In this document: piece by piece, positions 1 through 8,430 of the stretch | How the letters are laid out: each line of letters starts with the position of its first letter | Position numbering within the stretch: position 1 is the stretch's first letter | NCBI RefSeq assembly: GCF_030730925.1 | Contig: NZ_JAVAMB010000003.1 | Span: 62,001-126,000, forward strand | From: Flavobacterium sp. DG2-3 | GTDB taxonomy: Bacteria > Bacteroidota > Bacteroidia > Flavobacteriales > Flavobacteriaceae | Direction of reading: 5' to 3' | DNA length: 64,000 bases | Notes under the pieces: model-generated | What the model saw: the letters and a program-made list of their open reading frames with translations, nothing else | What the model was told of the DNA's origin: nothing | Database searches by the model: none | Program-made: the position numbers and the translations under genes

Positions 1-1159
1 CCATTTTTTTAGGAGTAATAGATCCAGCTAAAATAGCGTATGGCATTGCCAGAATACTTGCCCAAGCAACTCCAATTAAAATCATTGGAAGCACAACCCA
101 GTCTTCGTTTGGCATAAAATAAATGGAAATTAAACCAATTCCTCCAATAATCAATGAAAGTGAATGTGTTGCTTTTCGACCGATTTTTTTAGCGATGTAT
201 GGTAAGAAAAATAAAGCTACGATAGCAGAAACTAAGTTGTAAACACCAAATAAAATTCCGACCCAGTCACCAGCATCTTGATATTGCTGGCTAGAAGTGT
301 CATTTAATGGTAATCCGTAGATATGGTGCGCGATGGCTGGAGTTGTAAAAACCCACATTCCGAACAAACCAAACCAAGAAAAGAACTGCACCCAGCTAAG
401 CTGACGCATGGTTAATGGCATTTTTGCAAAATCGGTAAAGATGTCTGTGATTTTTGATTTTTCTTCAGAATCAGAAATCACTTCATTTTGCGGATCTTCG
501 AATCTTGCCAGTTCTTCAGGCGAATATTCTTTGGTTGTGAATAAGGTTACTAAGATAGAACCAATTAGAACTGCCGCACCAATGATAAAGGACAAAGTCA
601 GATTTAACGGAACACTTCCTGGAACGGTACTGTTTGGCACGCCAAAATATTTCGTTAAAACGTATGGTAATGCTGAACCAATTACGGCTCCAAAACCAAT
701 TAATGAAGTTTGGATACTAAATCCCGCAGTACGCTGATCTGTTCTTAAATTGTCTCCAACAAGAGCACGAAAAGGTTCCATGGCGATGTTGAAAGAAGCA
801 TCCATAATCATTAGCATTCCAGCTCCAACCCACAGAGCGGGAAGTACAGAAATGAAAATGTTGGCCTGTGGCATTAAAACTAATCCCACCGAAGCTAAAA
901 CGGCTCCCACTAAAAAGAAAGGTTTTCGTCTGCCGAATTTTCCCCAAGTTTTGTCGCTATAATGACCAATAATAGGCTGTACTATCAATCCCATAAGAGG
1001 AGCAATAATCCAGAACCACGAAAGTTCATGTACGTCGGCACCAAAAATTTGAAGAATTCTGCTGGCATTTGCATTCTGAAGTGCAAACCCCATTTGTATT
1101 CCTAAGAAGCCGAAACTCATGTTCCAAATTTCCCAGAAACTTAATTTACGCTTTTCCAT
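1..1159 (-). CDS. Sugar (maltose-type) MFS transporter, 3' end outside window
   Basis: The minus strand reads open from an ATG at 1159 to the window edge, giving 386 residues that begin MEKRKLSFWEIWNMSFGFLG. The early loop contains a GHYSDKTWGKFGRRKPF segment, a typical MFS loop 2-3 motif with the extended form seen in glycoside/SLC45-like sugar transporters. Several hydrophobic helices follow, with an acidic cytoplasmic stretch near residues 215-240. The gene sits beside a LacI regulator and a SusCDE-amylase locus, so import of maltose or maltodextrin across the inner membrane is the likely job. A terminator-like hairpin separates it from lacI, and an inverted repeat lies just upstream of its start, so it may have its own regulated promoter. 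The C-terminal part is missing only because the window ends. Substrate is inferred from context. Confidence 0.85.
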   Translation of the reverse strand, partial: MEKRKLSFWEIWNMSFGFLGIQMGFALQNANASRILQIFGADVHELSWFWIIAPLMGLIVQPIIGHYSDKTWGKFGRRKPFFLVGAVLASVGLVLMPQANIFISVLPALWVGAGMLMIMDASFNIAMEPFRALVGDNLRTDQRTAGFSIQTSLIGFGAVIGSALPYVLTKYFGVPNSTVPGSVPLNLTLSFIIGAAVLIGSILVTLFTTKEYSPEELARFEDPQNEVISDSEEKSKITDIFTDFAKMPLTMRQLSWVQFFSWFGLFGMWVFTTPAIAHHIYGLPLNDTSSQQYQDAGDWVGILFGVYNLVSAIVALFFLPYIAKKIGRKATHSLSLIIGGIGLISIYFMPNEDWVVLPMILIGVAWASILAMPYAILAGSITPKKM

Positions 1160-1184
1160 TATCGTAATTTGTGAAAAATTATAC

Positions 1185-1203
1185 GATAAGCGCTTTGCTT
1201 ATC
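1185..1203. promoter_or_regulatory. Inverted repeat upstream of the sugar transporter, possible LacI-type operator
   Basis: The sequence GATAAGC-gcttt-GCTTATC is a perfect 7-base inverted repeat with a 5-base centre, ending 26 bases upstream of the transporter start codon. The size and near-symmetry suit a LacI-family operator, and a LacI-type gene is adjacent. An RNA hairpin in the leader is the alternative reading. The same sequence was not seen upstream of susC. Confidence 0.35.
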
Positions 1204-1280
1204 AAAACTTACTGTTTTTTCGAAGTAAAAGTAAAAGCCTTGATGGGCGTAAAAGTATAAATTATTTTTTTATTTATGCT

Positions 1281-1313
1281 AATAAAAAAGCCATAAATAT
1301 TTTTTATGGCTTT
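1281..1313 (-). terminator. Terminator after the LacI-type regulator
   Basis: An 11-base perfect stem (1287-1297 with 1303-1313, core AAAGCCATAAA) has a 5-base loop. On the minus strand it is followed by TTTTTTATT. It lies 24 bases past the stop of the regulator gene, between it and the transporter gene. Confidence 0.65.
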
Positions 1314-1336
1314 GGAATAGGTTGATTTTAAGAAAA

Positions 1337-2368
1337 TTAGTCAGTAGATTCTCTTTTTATGAGGTGTGTTTCTATAACCTCTGTAGTGTAATTTTCAGTA
1401 TGTTCTTCGTCGTCATCTTCTTCGGCTTCGAGTCTTTCAATAAGCATTTTAGCTGCTTTATTACCCATTTTTTCGCCACTTTGACTAACAGTAGTAATGG
1501 TTGGAGTGGAGTATTTTGAAATAATTCCATCAGTAAATGCAATTACAGCTAAATCTTCAGGAACTTTCAATCCCATTTTGTTTGCTGTTTTGATAATCGT
1601 TACAGCAAAAAGCTCGTTTACAGCAAAAACAGCATCAAAAGCTCTTTCATGTAAAAGCTGACTAATAGTAATTTCACAAGTTTCTACATCTTCAATTTTG
1701 ATAATAAGATCTTCATTAAAAGGCAGTCCATTGTCTAATAATGCTTTTTCGTAGCCGTCTGTCCTCAGTTTTCCAACACTTACATAATCGACTGTAGTTA
1801 CTAGAGCAATCTTCTTTCTGCCATTGTCAATTAAACTTTGAACGGCTTCATAAGCAGCAGATTTATCATCAATAATTACTTTATCGCATAATATATCGTT
1901 GGTAACACGGTCAAACATTACTACAGGCATTCCCTGATTGATCACTTCGGTAATATGATGAAAGTCGCCTTTGTATTGCGTTTCTTTAGAAAGAGACATG
2001 ATAAAACCATCGATACTTCCGTTGGCCAGCATTTCCATATTTAGAACTTCTTTGTCAAAAGAATCGTCTGATACACAGATTACTACGCTGTATCCGTATT
2101 CATTTGCGACTTGCTCGACACCGTTGATAACAGTAGAGAAAAAGTAGTGTACAATTTCGGGAATAATGATCCCGATACTCTTCGTTTTTCGGTTTTTTAA
2201 ACTAAGAGCAATGTTGTTTGGTTTGTAGTTGTAAAACTTCGCAAAAGCCTGCACTTTTAGTCGTGTTTCTTCGCCAATTTCAAGACTGTTTCTAAGTGAT
2301 TTTGAGACAGTTGAGATAGACACGTCAAGCTCCTTTGCAATCTGTTTTAAGGTTATTTTGCGTTTCAT
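1337..2368 (-). CDS. LacI-family transcriptional regulator of the starch/maltose locus
   Basis: The 343-residue protein has an N-terminal LacI helix-turn-helix (residues about 4-50, with ITLKQIAKELDVSISTVSKSL). A periplasmic-binding-protein-like ligand domain follows (SIGIIIPEIVHYFFS, IDGFIMSLS, VVMFDRV). Length is normal for the family. An acidic patch, EAEEDDDEE, near residue 320 is unusual but sits in a variable tail. The gene is divergent from susC with a 236-base gap, which suggests control of the SusC-amylase unit and the neighbouring transporter. The Bacteroides sus locus is controlled by the membrane regulator SusR, so a soluble LacI regulator here is a different wiring. The effector, probably a maltose-type sugar, is inferred. 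Confidence 0.9.
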   Translation of the reverse strand: MKRKITLKQIAKELDVSISTVSKSLRNSLEIGEETRLKVQAFAKFYNYKPNNIALSLKNRKTKSIGIIIPEIVHYFFSTVINGVEQVANEYGYSVVICVSDDSFDKEVLNMEMLANGSIDGFIMSLSKETQYKGDFHHITEVINQGMPVVMFDRVTNDILCDKVIIDDKSAAYEAVQSLIDNGRKKIALVTTVDYVSVGKLRTDGYEKALLDNGLPFNEDLIIKIEDVETCEITISQLLHERAFDAVFAVNELFAVTIIKTANKMGLKVPEDLAVIAFTDGIISKYSTPTITTVSQSGEKMGNKAAKMLIERLEAEEDDDEEHTENYTTEVIETHLIKRESTD

Positions 2369-2478
2369 GGTTTTATTTGAAAAAAATCTAATTATTAATA
2401 AAGGTATCTAATATTTTTAGAATTGATAATTTTTGACTGAAAAGATTACAAAATGTAGAAAGTTTTCAACACTACCAC

Positions 2479-2491
2479 GTTTTCGTAACGC
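2479..2491. promoter_or_regulatory. Weak inverted repeat in the lacI-susC gap
   Basis: CGTT-TTCGT-AACG is a 4-base inverted repeat with a 5-base centre, placed about 20 bases upstream of the predicted susC -33 element. It has the CG-containing look of LacI-family operators but is short enough to arise by chance. Confidence 0.2.
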
Positions 2492-2509
2492 AATAAAAAA
2501 AGTGTCTGG

Positions 2510-2538
2510 TTGTTCATGTTAATAAATTGATAATTTTG
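2510..2538 (+). promoter_or_regulatory. Predicted susC promoter
   Basis: A Bacteroidetes-type promoter is visible: TTG at 2510-2512, 18 bases, then TAATTTTG (TAnnTTTG) at 2531-2538. The start codon at 2605 would leave a leader of about 60 bases. Confidence 0.5.
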
Positions 2539-2604
2539 GAATTCGAAGTAAAATTAAAAACTTAACTAACGTTCAAAAACTCAAAACTAATTTAAACAAA
2601 AAGT

Positions 2605-5586
2605 ATGAAAACAATTTACAAAAAGTTGTTATTTTTATTCCTATTGTTGCCTTTTACAGTGTTGGCTCAGAACACTTTAAAAGGGACTGTTGTTGACAAG
2701 GCAACAGGTCAGCCAATACCTGGAGTAAATGTAAATGTACAAGGTGCTCCAAACGGTGCATCAACTGGATTTGATGGTAATTACCAACTATCAAATGTTA
2801 AAAATGGAAGTAAAATCGTTGTTTCTTTTATTGGATACAAAACGCAAACGATTGATTTTACCGGACAGAACCCATTAAATGTTTCTTTGGAAGAAGATAC
2901 GAATCAACTTCAAGAAGTTGTAGTACAAGTAGGTTATGGAACTGTTAAGAAAAAAGACGCAACAGGATCTGTTTCTCAAATTTCTGCCAAAGAATTTAAT
3001 AAAGGTATCAACGTTACTCCAGAATCATTAATCGGTGGACGTATTGCTGGTGTGAATGTTGTTGGAGGTGGAGCTCCTGGAGCAAAAGCTGATATTAGAA
3101 TTCGTGGAGGAGCTTCATTAAGCGCATCTAACGACCCATTAATTATTTTAGATGGACTTCCCTTAAGCAATGCTGTTCCAAGTGGTGCCACAAGTATCTT
3201 GTCTACAATTGATCCAAATGATATAGAGTCTTTTACAGTTCTTAAAGATGCTTCTGCGGCAGCTATTTACGGTTCTCGTGCAGCAAGTGGTGTAATCGTA
3301 ATTACAACTAAAAAAGGTACTAAAGGCGGTGTTAAAGTAAATTTCAGCTCTCAGGTTGGTATTAATACAGTTGCTAACACTGTTGATGTTTTAAGTGCAG
3401 ATCAATTCCGTAATTTAGTTAATACTTTAGGGAACGATGCTCAAAAAGCTACAATGGGTACAGCAAGTACAAATTGGCAAAATGAAATTTTTAACACGGC
3501 GCTAACAACAAATAATAATATCTCTGTAAGCGGTGCTTTGTTCAATAAATTACCAGTACGTTTATCTGTTGGAAATGTTAATAATCCTGGAATCTTACGA
3601 AATACATCTTTTGAAAGAACCACGACATCGATATCGTTAAACCCTGTTTTATTTGACAATCATTTAAAAATTGATATTAGCGGAAACCTTTCTTTTAGCA
3701 AAAATCAATTTCAGGACGAAAATGCTGTTATCGGTTCAGCAATTAGTTTTGACCCAACTCAGTCACCTTATCAGGCAGGTTCTCGTTATGGAGGATATTT
3801 TGAATGGTTGGAGCCAAACGGAAATATAGCATTATTGCCTGCTAAAAATCCAGTAGCAAGATTAAATCAAGAAGATAAAAGATCTAAGTCTACCAGAAAA
3901 TGGGGTAACATCAGCCTTGACTATAAATTTCACTTCTTTGAAGATTTAAGATTCGTAGCTGAAGCTGGTATTGACAGATTCGACAGCAGTGGTTATAATA
4001 GACAAAGCACAGAAAGTATTTTAGGATTCCAGCCAGTTGCTTTTACAGCTCCGGGTTATGTAAACTTAGGAAACTATGATACTTACACTGACGATCTTCA
4101 AAATAAAAATTTAAACGCATATTTTGTTTACACTAAAAATTTAGGAAAACTAAAATTAGATGCTACAGCTGGATATAACTATCAGTTGTTTCAAAAAGAA
4201 AAATATCAGTCTGGAGCTCTTACACAGCCAGTTGAAACTAGAAATGAAGACGTAATTACTGATCCAGATGTTAATTTGCAATCTTTCTTTGGTCGTTTGA
4301 ACCTTGGTTGGGATAGTAAATATTTATTGACTCTAAACTACAGAAGAGACGGAACATCTCGTTTTTCTGAAGAAAACAGATGGGGTAATTTTATGGGAGG
4401 TGCATTTGCATGGAACATTGCTGAAGAATCTTTCCTAAAAGATAATGAAACACTTTCTAGTTTAAAACTAAGAGCAGGTTATGGTACTACTGGACAACAA
4501 GATATTGCACCTCAGTATGACTATTTAAGAAGAGTTACATTAGGTACAATTAGTACTCAGTATGTTTTTAATGGTGTTGTTTACAGAACAGCGAGACCAG
4601 AAGGATATAATCAGAATATCAAATGGGAAGAATTAGGTGAGATGAATATTGGGATTGATTTCGGATTCTTAAATGATAGAATTTCAGGATCTGTTAACTA
4701 TTTCGATAAAAAATCAACAGATTTATTAGCCGACGTATTGGTTCCGGATGGAGCCAACTTAAGAAATCAAGGGTTTAACAATATTGGTAATTTAAGAACA
4801 AAAGGTCTTGAATTTAGCCTTCAGTCTGATATCATTAAAAAAGACAATTTCAACTGGAATGTTGCTGTTAATGCTACTTATATAGATCAAAAAATCGAGA
4901 ATTTAGGTCAGACTGTTGAAGGTTTCCAAGGTTATGAAGTCGGAGATAACATTCAAGGAGGAAATGGAAATAAAGTACTGATTAACACAGTTGGTTATGC
5001 TCCAAATTCATTTTTCGTTTACGAACAATTATATGATGCGAATAAAAAACCAATTGCAGGTGCGTATGTAGACAGAAACGGAGATGGCAAAATTGACGCA
5101 TCTGATCGTTACAGATACAAAAAACCAACAGCAGATTACACATTTGGTTTATTCTCAACTTTAAACTATAAAAAGTTTGATTTTACAATGAACTGGAGAG
5201 CAAGTTTAGGAAATTACATTTTTGATAATGTAAACTCTAACTTAGGATATTCTGATCAGGCTTTAAGAAGAGATAATGATTTGTCTAATCTTAGTACTGA
5301 TTACTTAAATACTGGTTTCAAATTTGAAGATAATGGCACACAACGTTATTTATCAAACTATTATATAAAAGATGCTTCTTTTATTAAATTAGATAACGTA
5401 ACTCTTGGGTATACTTTAGATAAGTCTTTATTAAAAGATGTTTCTTTAAGATTCTCTGCTGGTGTTCAGAACGTTTTTGTACTTACAAAATATGAAGGGT
5501 TAGATCCGGAGAAATTCAACGGAATTGATGGTAACGTTTACCCAAGAGCAAGAACTTACTTGTTTGGTGTAAATGCAAGTTTCTAA
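2605..5586 (+). CDS. susC: SusC-like TonB-dependent outer-membrane transporter
   Basis: The 993-residue protein has a signal peptide ending near VLAQ (residue 22). A carboxypeptidase-regulatory-like domain follows (residues about 23-105, GTVVDKATGQPIPGVNV), then the TonB plug (about 110-220, with PLIILDGLPL and SAAAIYGSRAASGVI), then a long 22-strand-type barrel ending in F. A calcium-loop-like stretch, DRNGDGKIDASD, lies at about residue 823, as in many SusC proteins. It imports maltooligosaccharides across the outer membrane with its SusD partner, which starts 35 bases downstream. The family is certain; the glycan is inferred from the amylase and SusE neighbours. Confidence 0.95.
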   Translation: MKTIYKKLLFLFLLLPFTVLAQNTLKGTVVDKATGQPIPGVNVNVQGAPNGASTGFDGNYQLSNVKNGSKIVVSFIGYKTQTIDFTGQNPLNVSLEEDTNQLQEVVVQVGYGTVKKKDATGSVSQISAKEFNKGINVTPESLIGGRIAGVNVVGGGAPGAKADIRIRGGASLSASNDPLIILDGLPLSNAVPSGATSILSTIDPNDIESFTVLKDASAAAIYGSRAASGVIVITTKKGTKGGVKVNFSSQVGINTVANTVDVLSADQFRNLVNTLGNDAQKATMGTASTNWQNEIFNTALTTNNNISVSGALFNKLPVRLSVGNVNNPGILRNTSFERTTTSISLNPVLFDNHLKIDISGNLSFSKNQFQDENAVIGSAISFDPTQSPYQAGSRYGGYFEWLEPNGNIALLPAKNPVARLNQEDKRSKSTRKWGNISLDYKFHFFEDLRFVAEAGIDRFDSSGYNRQSTESILGFQPVAFTAPGYVNLGNYDTYTDDLQNKNLNAYFVYTKNLGKLKLDATAGYNYQLFQKEKYQSGALTQPVETRNEDVITDPDVNLQSFFGRLNLGWDSKYLLTLNYRRDGTSRFSEENRWGNFMGGAFAWNIAEESFLKDNETLSSLKLRAGYGTTGQQDIAPQYDYLRRVTLGTISTQYVFNGVVYRTARPEGYNQNIKWEELGEMNIGIDFGFLNDRISGSVNYFDKKSTDLLADVLVPDGANLRNQGFNNIGNLRTKGLEFSLQSDIIKKDNFNWNVAVNATYIDQKIENLGQTVEGFQGYEVGDNIQGGNGNKVLINTVGYAPNSFFVYEQLYDANKKPIAGAYVDRNGDGKIDASDRYRYKKPTADYTFGLFSTLNYKKFDFTMNWRASLGNYIFDNVNSNLGYSDQALRRDNDLSNLSTDYLNTGFKFEDNGTQRYLSNYYIKDASFIKLDNVTLGYTLDKSLLKDVSLRFSAGVQNVFVLTKYEGLDPEKFNGIDGNVYPRARTYLFGVNASF

Positions 5587-5621
5587 AAGTACATTGAAAA
5601 ACAAATTTTAAAACATACAAA

Positions 5622-7226
5622 ATGAAAATATCATTTAAATATATATCTTATTTCTTCCTATTTATTTTAGGAATAAGTATGACGCTTACTTCGTGTACTG
5701 ACGATTTAAACGTGACACCACAGGATGATGATGAATTTTTATCGGAGACCTTTTTTAAAGACCCAACATCTTATAAACAAGTTTTAGCAAAGTTATATGC
5801 TGGTTTGTACGTAGGAGGTAATGATGGTGATGGTTCTCCAGATATTTCTGGTTTGGGTGGAGATTTCAGCAGTTATTTGCGCTTGCTTTTTGTTACTCAG
5901 GAATTGCCAACAGATGAGGCGATTATTGCGTGGGCAGATGGAACTTTACCAACATTAAATACTCAAACCTGGTCACCAGTTAATGAGTTTCTTTACGGAA
6001 CATATTCCAGAGCATCTTACCACATTAGTTTGGCAAATGAGTTTTTAAGACAAACTACAGACGAGAAATTAGAAGCAAGAGGTGTTGATTCGAATCTAAA
6101 AGCAGAAATAGCAACTTTTAGAGCAGAAGCACGTTTCTTAAGAGCTTTCTCTTATGTGAATTTAATGGACTTATTTGGTAATGTGCCTATTACAACAGAA
6201 GCTGATCCAGTAGGATTCTTTTATCCAGTTCAAAAATCAAGAGCAGAAGTTTTCGCTTTTGTAGAGTCTGAATTAAAGGATTTAGATAACAGTCTTCCAA
6301 ATGCAAGAACAAATGAATATGGTAGAATTGACAAAGTTGCCGCTAAATTTTTATTAGCTCAAATTTATCTTAACTCTAAAGTATACACAGGTACAGAAAG
6401 AAATAATGAAACAGCGACTTTATGTAGTGAAATTATTAATTCAGGATATACTTTTGCAGATGTTCCTTATGCTTATTTATTCTCTGCGGATAATGATAAA
6501 AATGGAGCTCAAACCGAATTTATCTTTCCAATTATAAGTGATGGTGTTGCAATTAGAGCAACAGGAGGAGGAATGAGTTTTATTCTTCACGCTTCTATTG
6601 GAGGAAGTATGGATGCCGCTTCAAGAGGAATGGATGGCGGATGGCAGGGAACCAGAACTCGTAAAGAGTTTGTAGCACTTTTCCCTGATGCAACTGCTAC
6701 TGGAGATAAAAGAGGAACATTCTATACTGATGGACAAGCGTTAGATATTACGAATGTGTCAACTTTTACAGATGGTTATGCTGTGACCAAGTATATTAAC
6801 AAAAAAGCAGATGGTTCGCCAGCTCAAAGAACAGATATTCCTGATACTGATTTTCCAATGTTTAGAATTTCCGATGCTTACTTAATGTATGCAGAAGCTA
6901 CAGTAAGAGGTGCGAGTACAGGTAATATTAATACAGCAGTTGGTTACGTAAATCAAATTAGAACAAGAGCAGGAGCAACCAATATTTCAAGCGCACAATT
7001 AACTCTTGATTTTCTTTTAGCAGAAAGAGGAAGAGAGTTATTCTGGGAATGTCATAGAAGAACAGATTTGATTCGTTTTGGAAAATTCTCAGGAGGATCT
7101 AAAATCTGGCAATGGAAAGGTGGCGTAATGAATGGAGCATCTACAGAATCATTTAGAGATTTGATGCCAATTCCTGCTAAGACAATTCAGGCAAATCCAA
7201 CTTTGAAACAAAATCCAGGATACTAA
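5622..7226 (+). CDS. susD: SusD-like starch-binding lipoprotein
   Basis: The 534-residue protein starts with a lipoprotein signal (hydrophobic stretch, LTSC lipobox, Cys25) followed by acidic residues. The body shows RagB/SusD features: repeated helical segments such as EIATFRAEARFLRAFSYV and LMDLFGNVPI around residues 165-195, and the C-terminal LLAERGRELFWECHRRTDL and MPIPAKTIQANPTLKQNPGY. It should cap the SusC channel from the cell surface and bind the glycan. It lies between susC and susE in one transcription unit. Confidence 0.95.
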   Translation: MKISFKYISYFFLFILGISMTLTSCTDDLNVTPQDDDEFLSETFFKDPTSYKQVLAKLYAGLYVGGNDGDGSPDISGLGGDFSSYLRLLFVTQELPTDEAIIAWADGTLPTLNTQTWSPVNEFLYGTYSRASYHISLANEFLRQTTDEKLEARGVDSNLKAEIATFRAEARFLRAFSYVNLMDLFGNVPITTEADPVGFFYPVQKSRAEVFAFVESELKDLDNSLPNARTNEYGRIDKVAAKFLLAQIYLNSKVYTGTERNNETATLCSEIINSGYTFADVPYAYLFSADNDKNGAQTEFIFPIISDGVAIRATGGGMSFILHASIGGSMDAASRGMDGGWQGTRTRKEFVALFPDATATGDKRGTFYTDGQALDITNVSTFTDGYAVTKYINKKADGSPAQRTDIPDTDFPMFRISDAYLMYAEATVRGASTGNINTAVGYVNQIRTRAGATNISSAQLTLDFLLAERGRELFWECHRRTDLIRFGKFSGGSKIWQWKGGVMNGASTESFRDLMPIPAKTIQANPTLKQNPGY

Positions 7227-7245
7227 TATCTAATAGAACTGAAAA

Positions 7246-8346
7246 ATGAAAAATATATACAAAGTATTAATCGCATTTATTGGTGTATTGGCGGTGTCAT
7301 GTAATGCTGATGCTGTAGATGAAAGACCAATTCTTGATGCAATTACAGCGCCGGAAATTACAGCGCCAGCAACAGGACAAAATTATGTTCTTGATGTTGA
7401 AAAAGCTGCAGAAGAAGTAGCTAAGTTTACGTGGTCAGCAGCAGAATATTCTAACACAGTATCTATCAGATATAATTTATTGATAGATAAAAAAGGAGGA
7501 GATTTTACGGCAGCTAAAGTCCTTGAGGCAACTACAAATAATGTTACAGAAGTTTCTGTACTAACCAGAGATTTAAATCAGGTGGCAATCGATCTTGGAG
7601 GAGTACCGGAAGTAGCAGCAGAATATGATGTAAAAATTACTTCTAATGTGTCAGGCGGATTCACCCAGGTTTCAAAGGGATTGATATCTATTACTGTCAC
7701 TCCTTATGTGGGTAAAGTTGATTATGAATTCAATGACTGGTATTTAGTTGGAGATGCTACTGTTTCTGGCTGGGACAATAATAAAGGAAACCAAATTTTA
7801 TTCAGAAGCGGAACAAATGCTAATGAATACACTTTTACAGGATACTTTAAGAAAGGATATTTTAAAGCGATTAAAAACTTAGGAAGCTGGGCGCCAATGT
7901 ATGGAGGTAAAGACGGCTCACTAGTTTACAGAGCAACAGATGGAGATCAAGACCCTCCAAGCATTGAAATTCCTGCTGATGGATACTACAAATTTAAAAT
8001 GGATGTTCAGAAATTGACGTATACTCTAGAAGCCTATGCTGCGGGTGCAACTGCACCAACATTCGATACTGTTGGTATTATTGGAGATGCTACCGCTAAA
8101 GGATGGGATGCTTCTACTCCTATGGTGAAATCGACTTTCAACGCACACATCTGGACATTAGGCATAACAGCTTTAAATGATGGAGGAATGAAATTTAGAG
8201 CTAATAATGCATGGGATGTTTCATGGGGTGGAACTACTGCTTTTTCTGGAGGAGGAAACGGTGAAAATATTCCAGTTGCAAAATCTAAATATCTTATTTA
8301 TTTTAACGATTTAGACGGAAGTTACGTGATGATTCCTAATCAATAA
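7246..8346 (+). CDS. susE: SusE/SusF-type starch-binding outer-membrane lipoprotein
   Basis: The 366-residue protein has a lipobox (AVSC, Cys19) and an N-terminal SusE-like domain (about 20-155, APEITAPATGQNYVL). Two starch-binding modules follow, each beginning with a related motif: YLVGDATVSGWDN near residue 166 and VGIIGDATAKGWD near residue 280. Two modules plus the N-terminal domain match SusE architecture; SusF normally has three. It should hold starch at the surface. The start is 19 bases after the susD stop. Confidence 0.9.
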   Translation: MKNIYKVLIAFIGVLAVSCNADAVDERPILDAITAPEITAPATGQNYVLDVEKAAEEVAKFTWSAAEYSNTVSIRYNLLIDKKGGDFTAAKVLEATTNNVTEVSVLTRDLNQVAIDLGGVPEVAAEYDVKITSNVSGGFTQVSKGLISITVTPYVGKVDYEFNDWYLVGDATVSGWDNNKGNQILFRSGTNANEYTFTGYFKKGYFKAIKNLGSWAPMYGGKDGSLVYRATDGDQDPPSIEIPADGYYKFKMDVQKLTYTLEAYAAGATAPTFDTVGIIGDATAKGWDASTPMVKSTFNAHIWTLGITALNDGGMKFRANNAWDVSWGGTTAFSGGGNGENIPVAKSKYLIYFNDLDGSYVMIPNQ

Positions 8347-8365
8347 AACTTCAGTTAATAACTGA

Positions 8366-8395
8366 AAAAGGGCTATCTCCAGATAGCCCTTTTTT
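8366..8395 (+). terminator. Terminator between susE and the amylase gene
   Basis: A stem GGGCTATCT / AGATAGCCC (8370-8378 with 8381-8389), flanked by A and T runs, ends in six T residues. It lies between susE and the amylase, so the downstream gene is either partly read through or has its own promoter. Confidence 0.8.
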
Positions 8396-8430
8396 AATCC
8401 AACTAACTATTTAGCTAACCACTATAAATT

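Noticed and set aside
408..962. Plus-strand reading frames opposite the sugar transporter gene
   Set aside because: They are shadows of a clear minus-strand MFS gene and show no protein-like composition or family motif.
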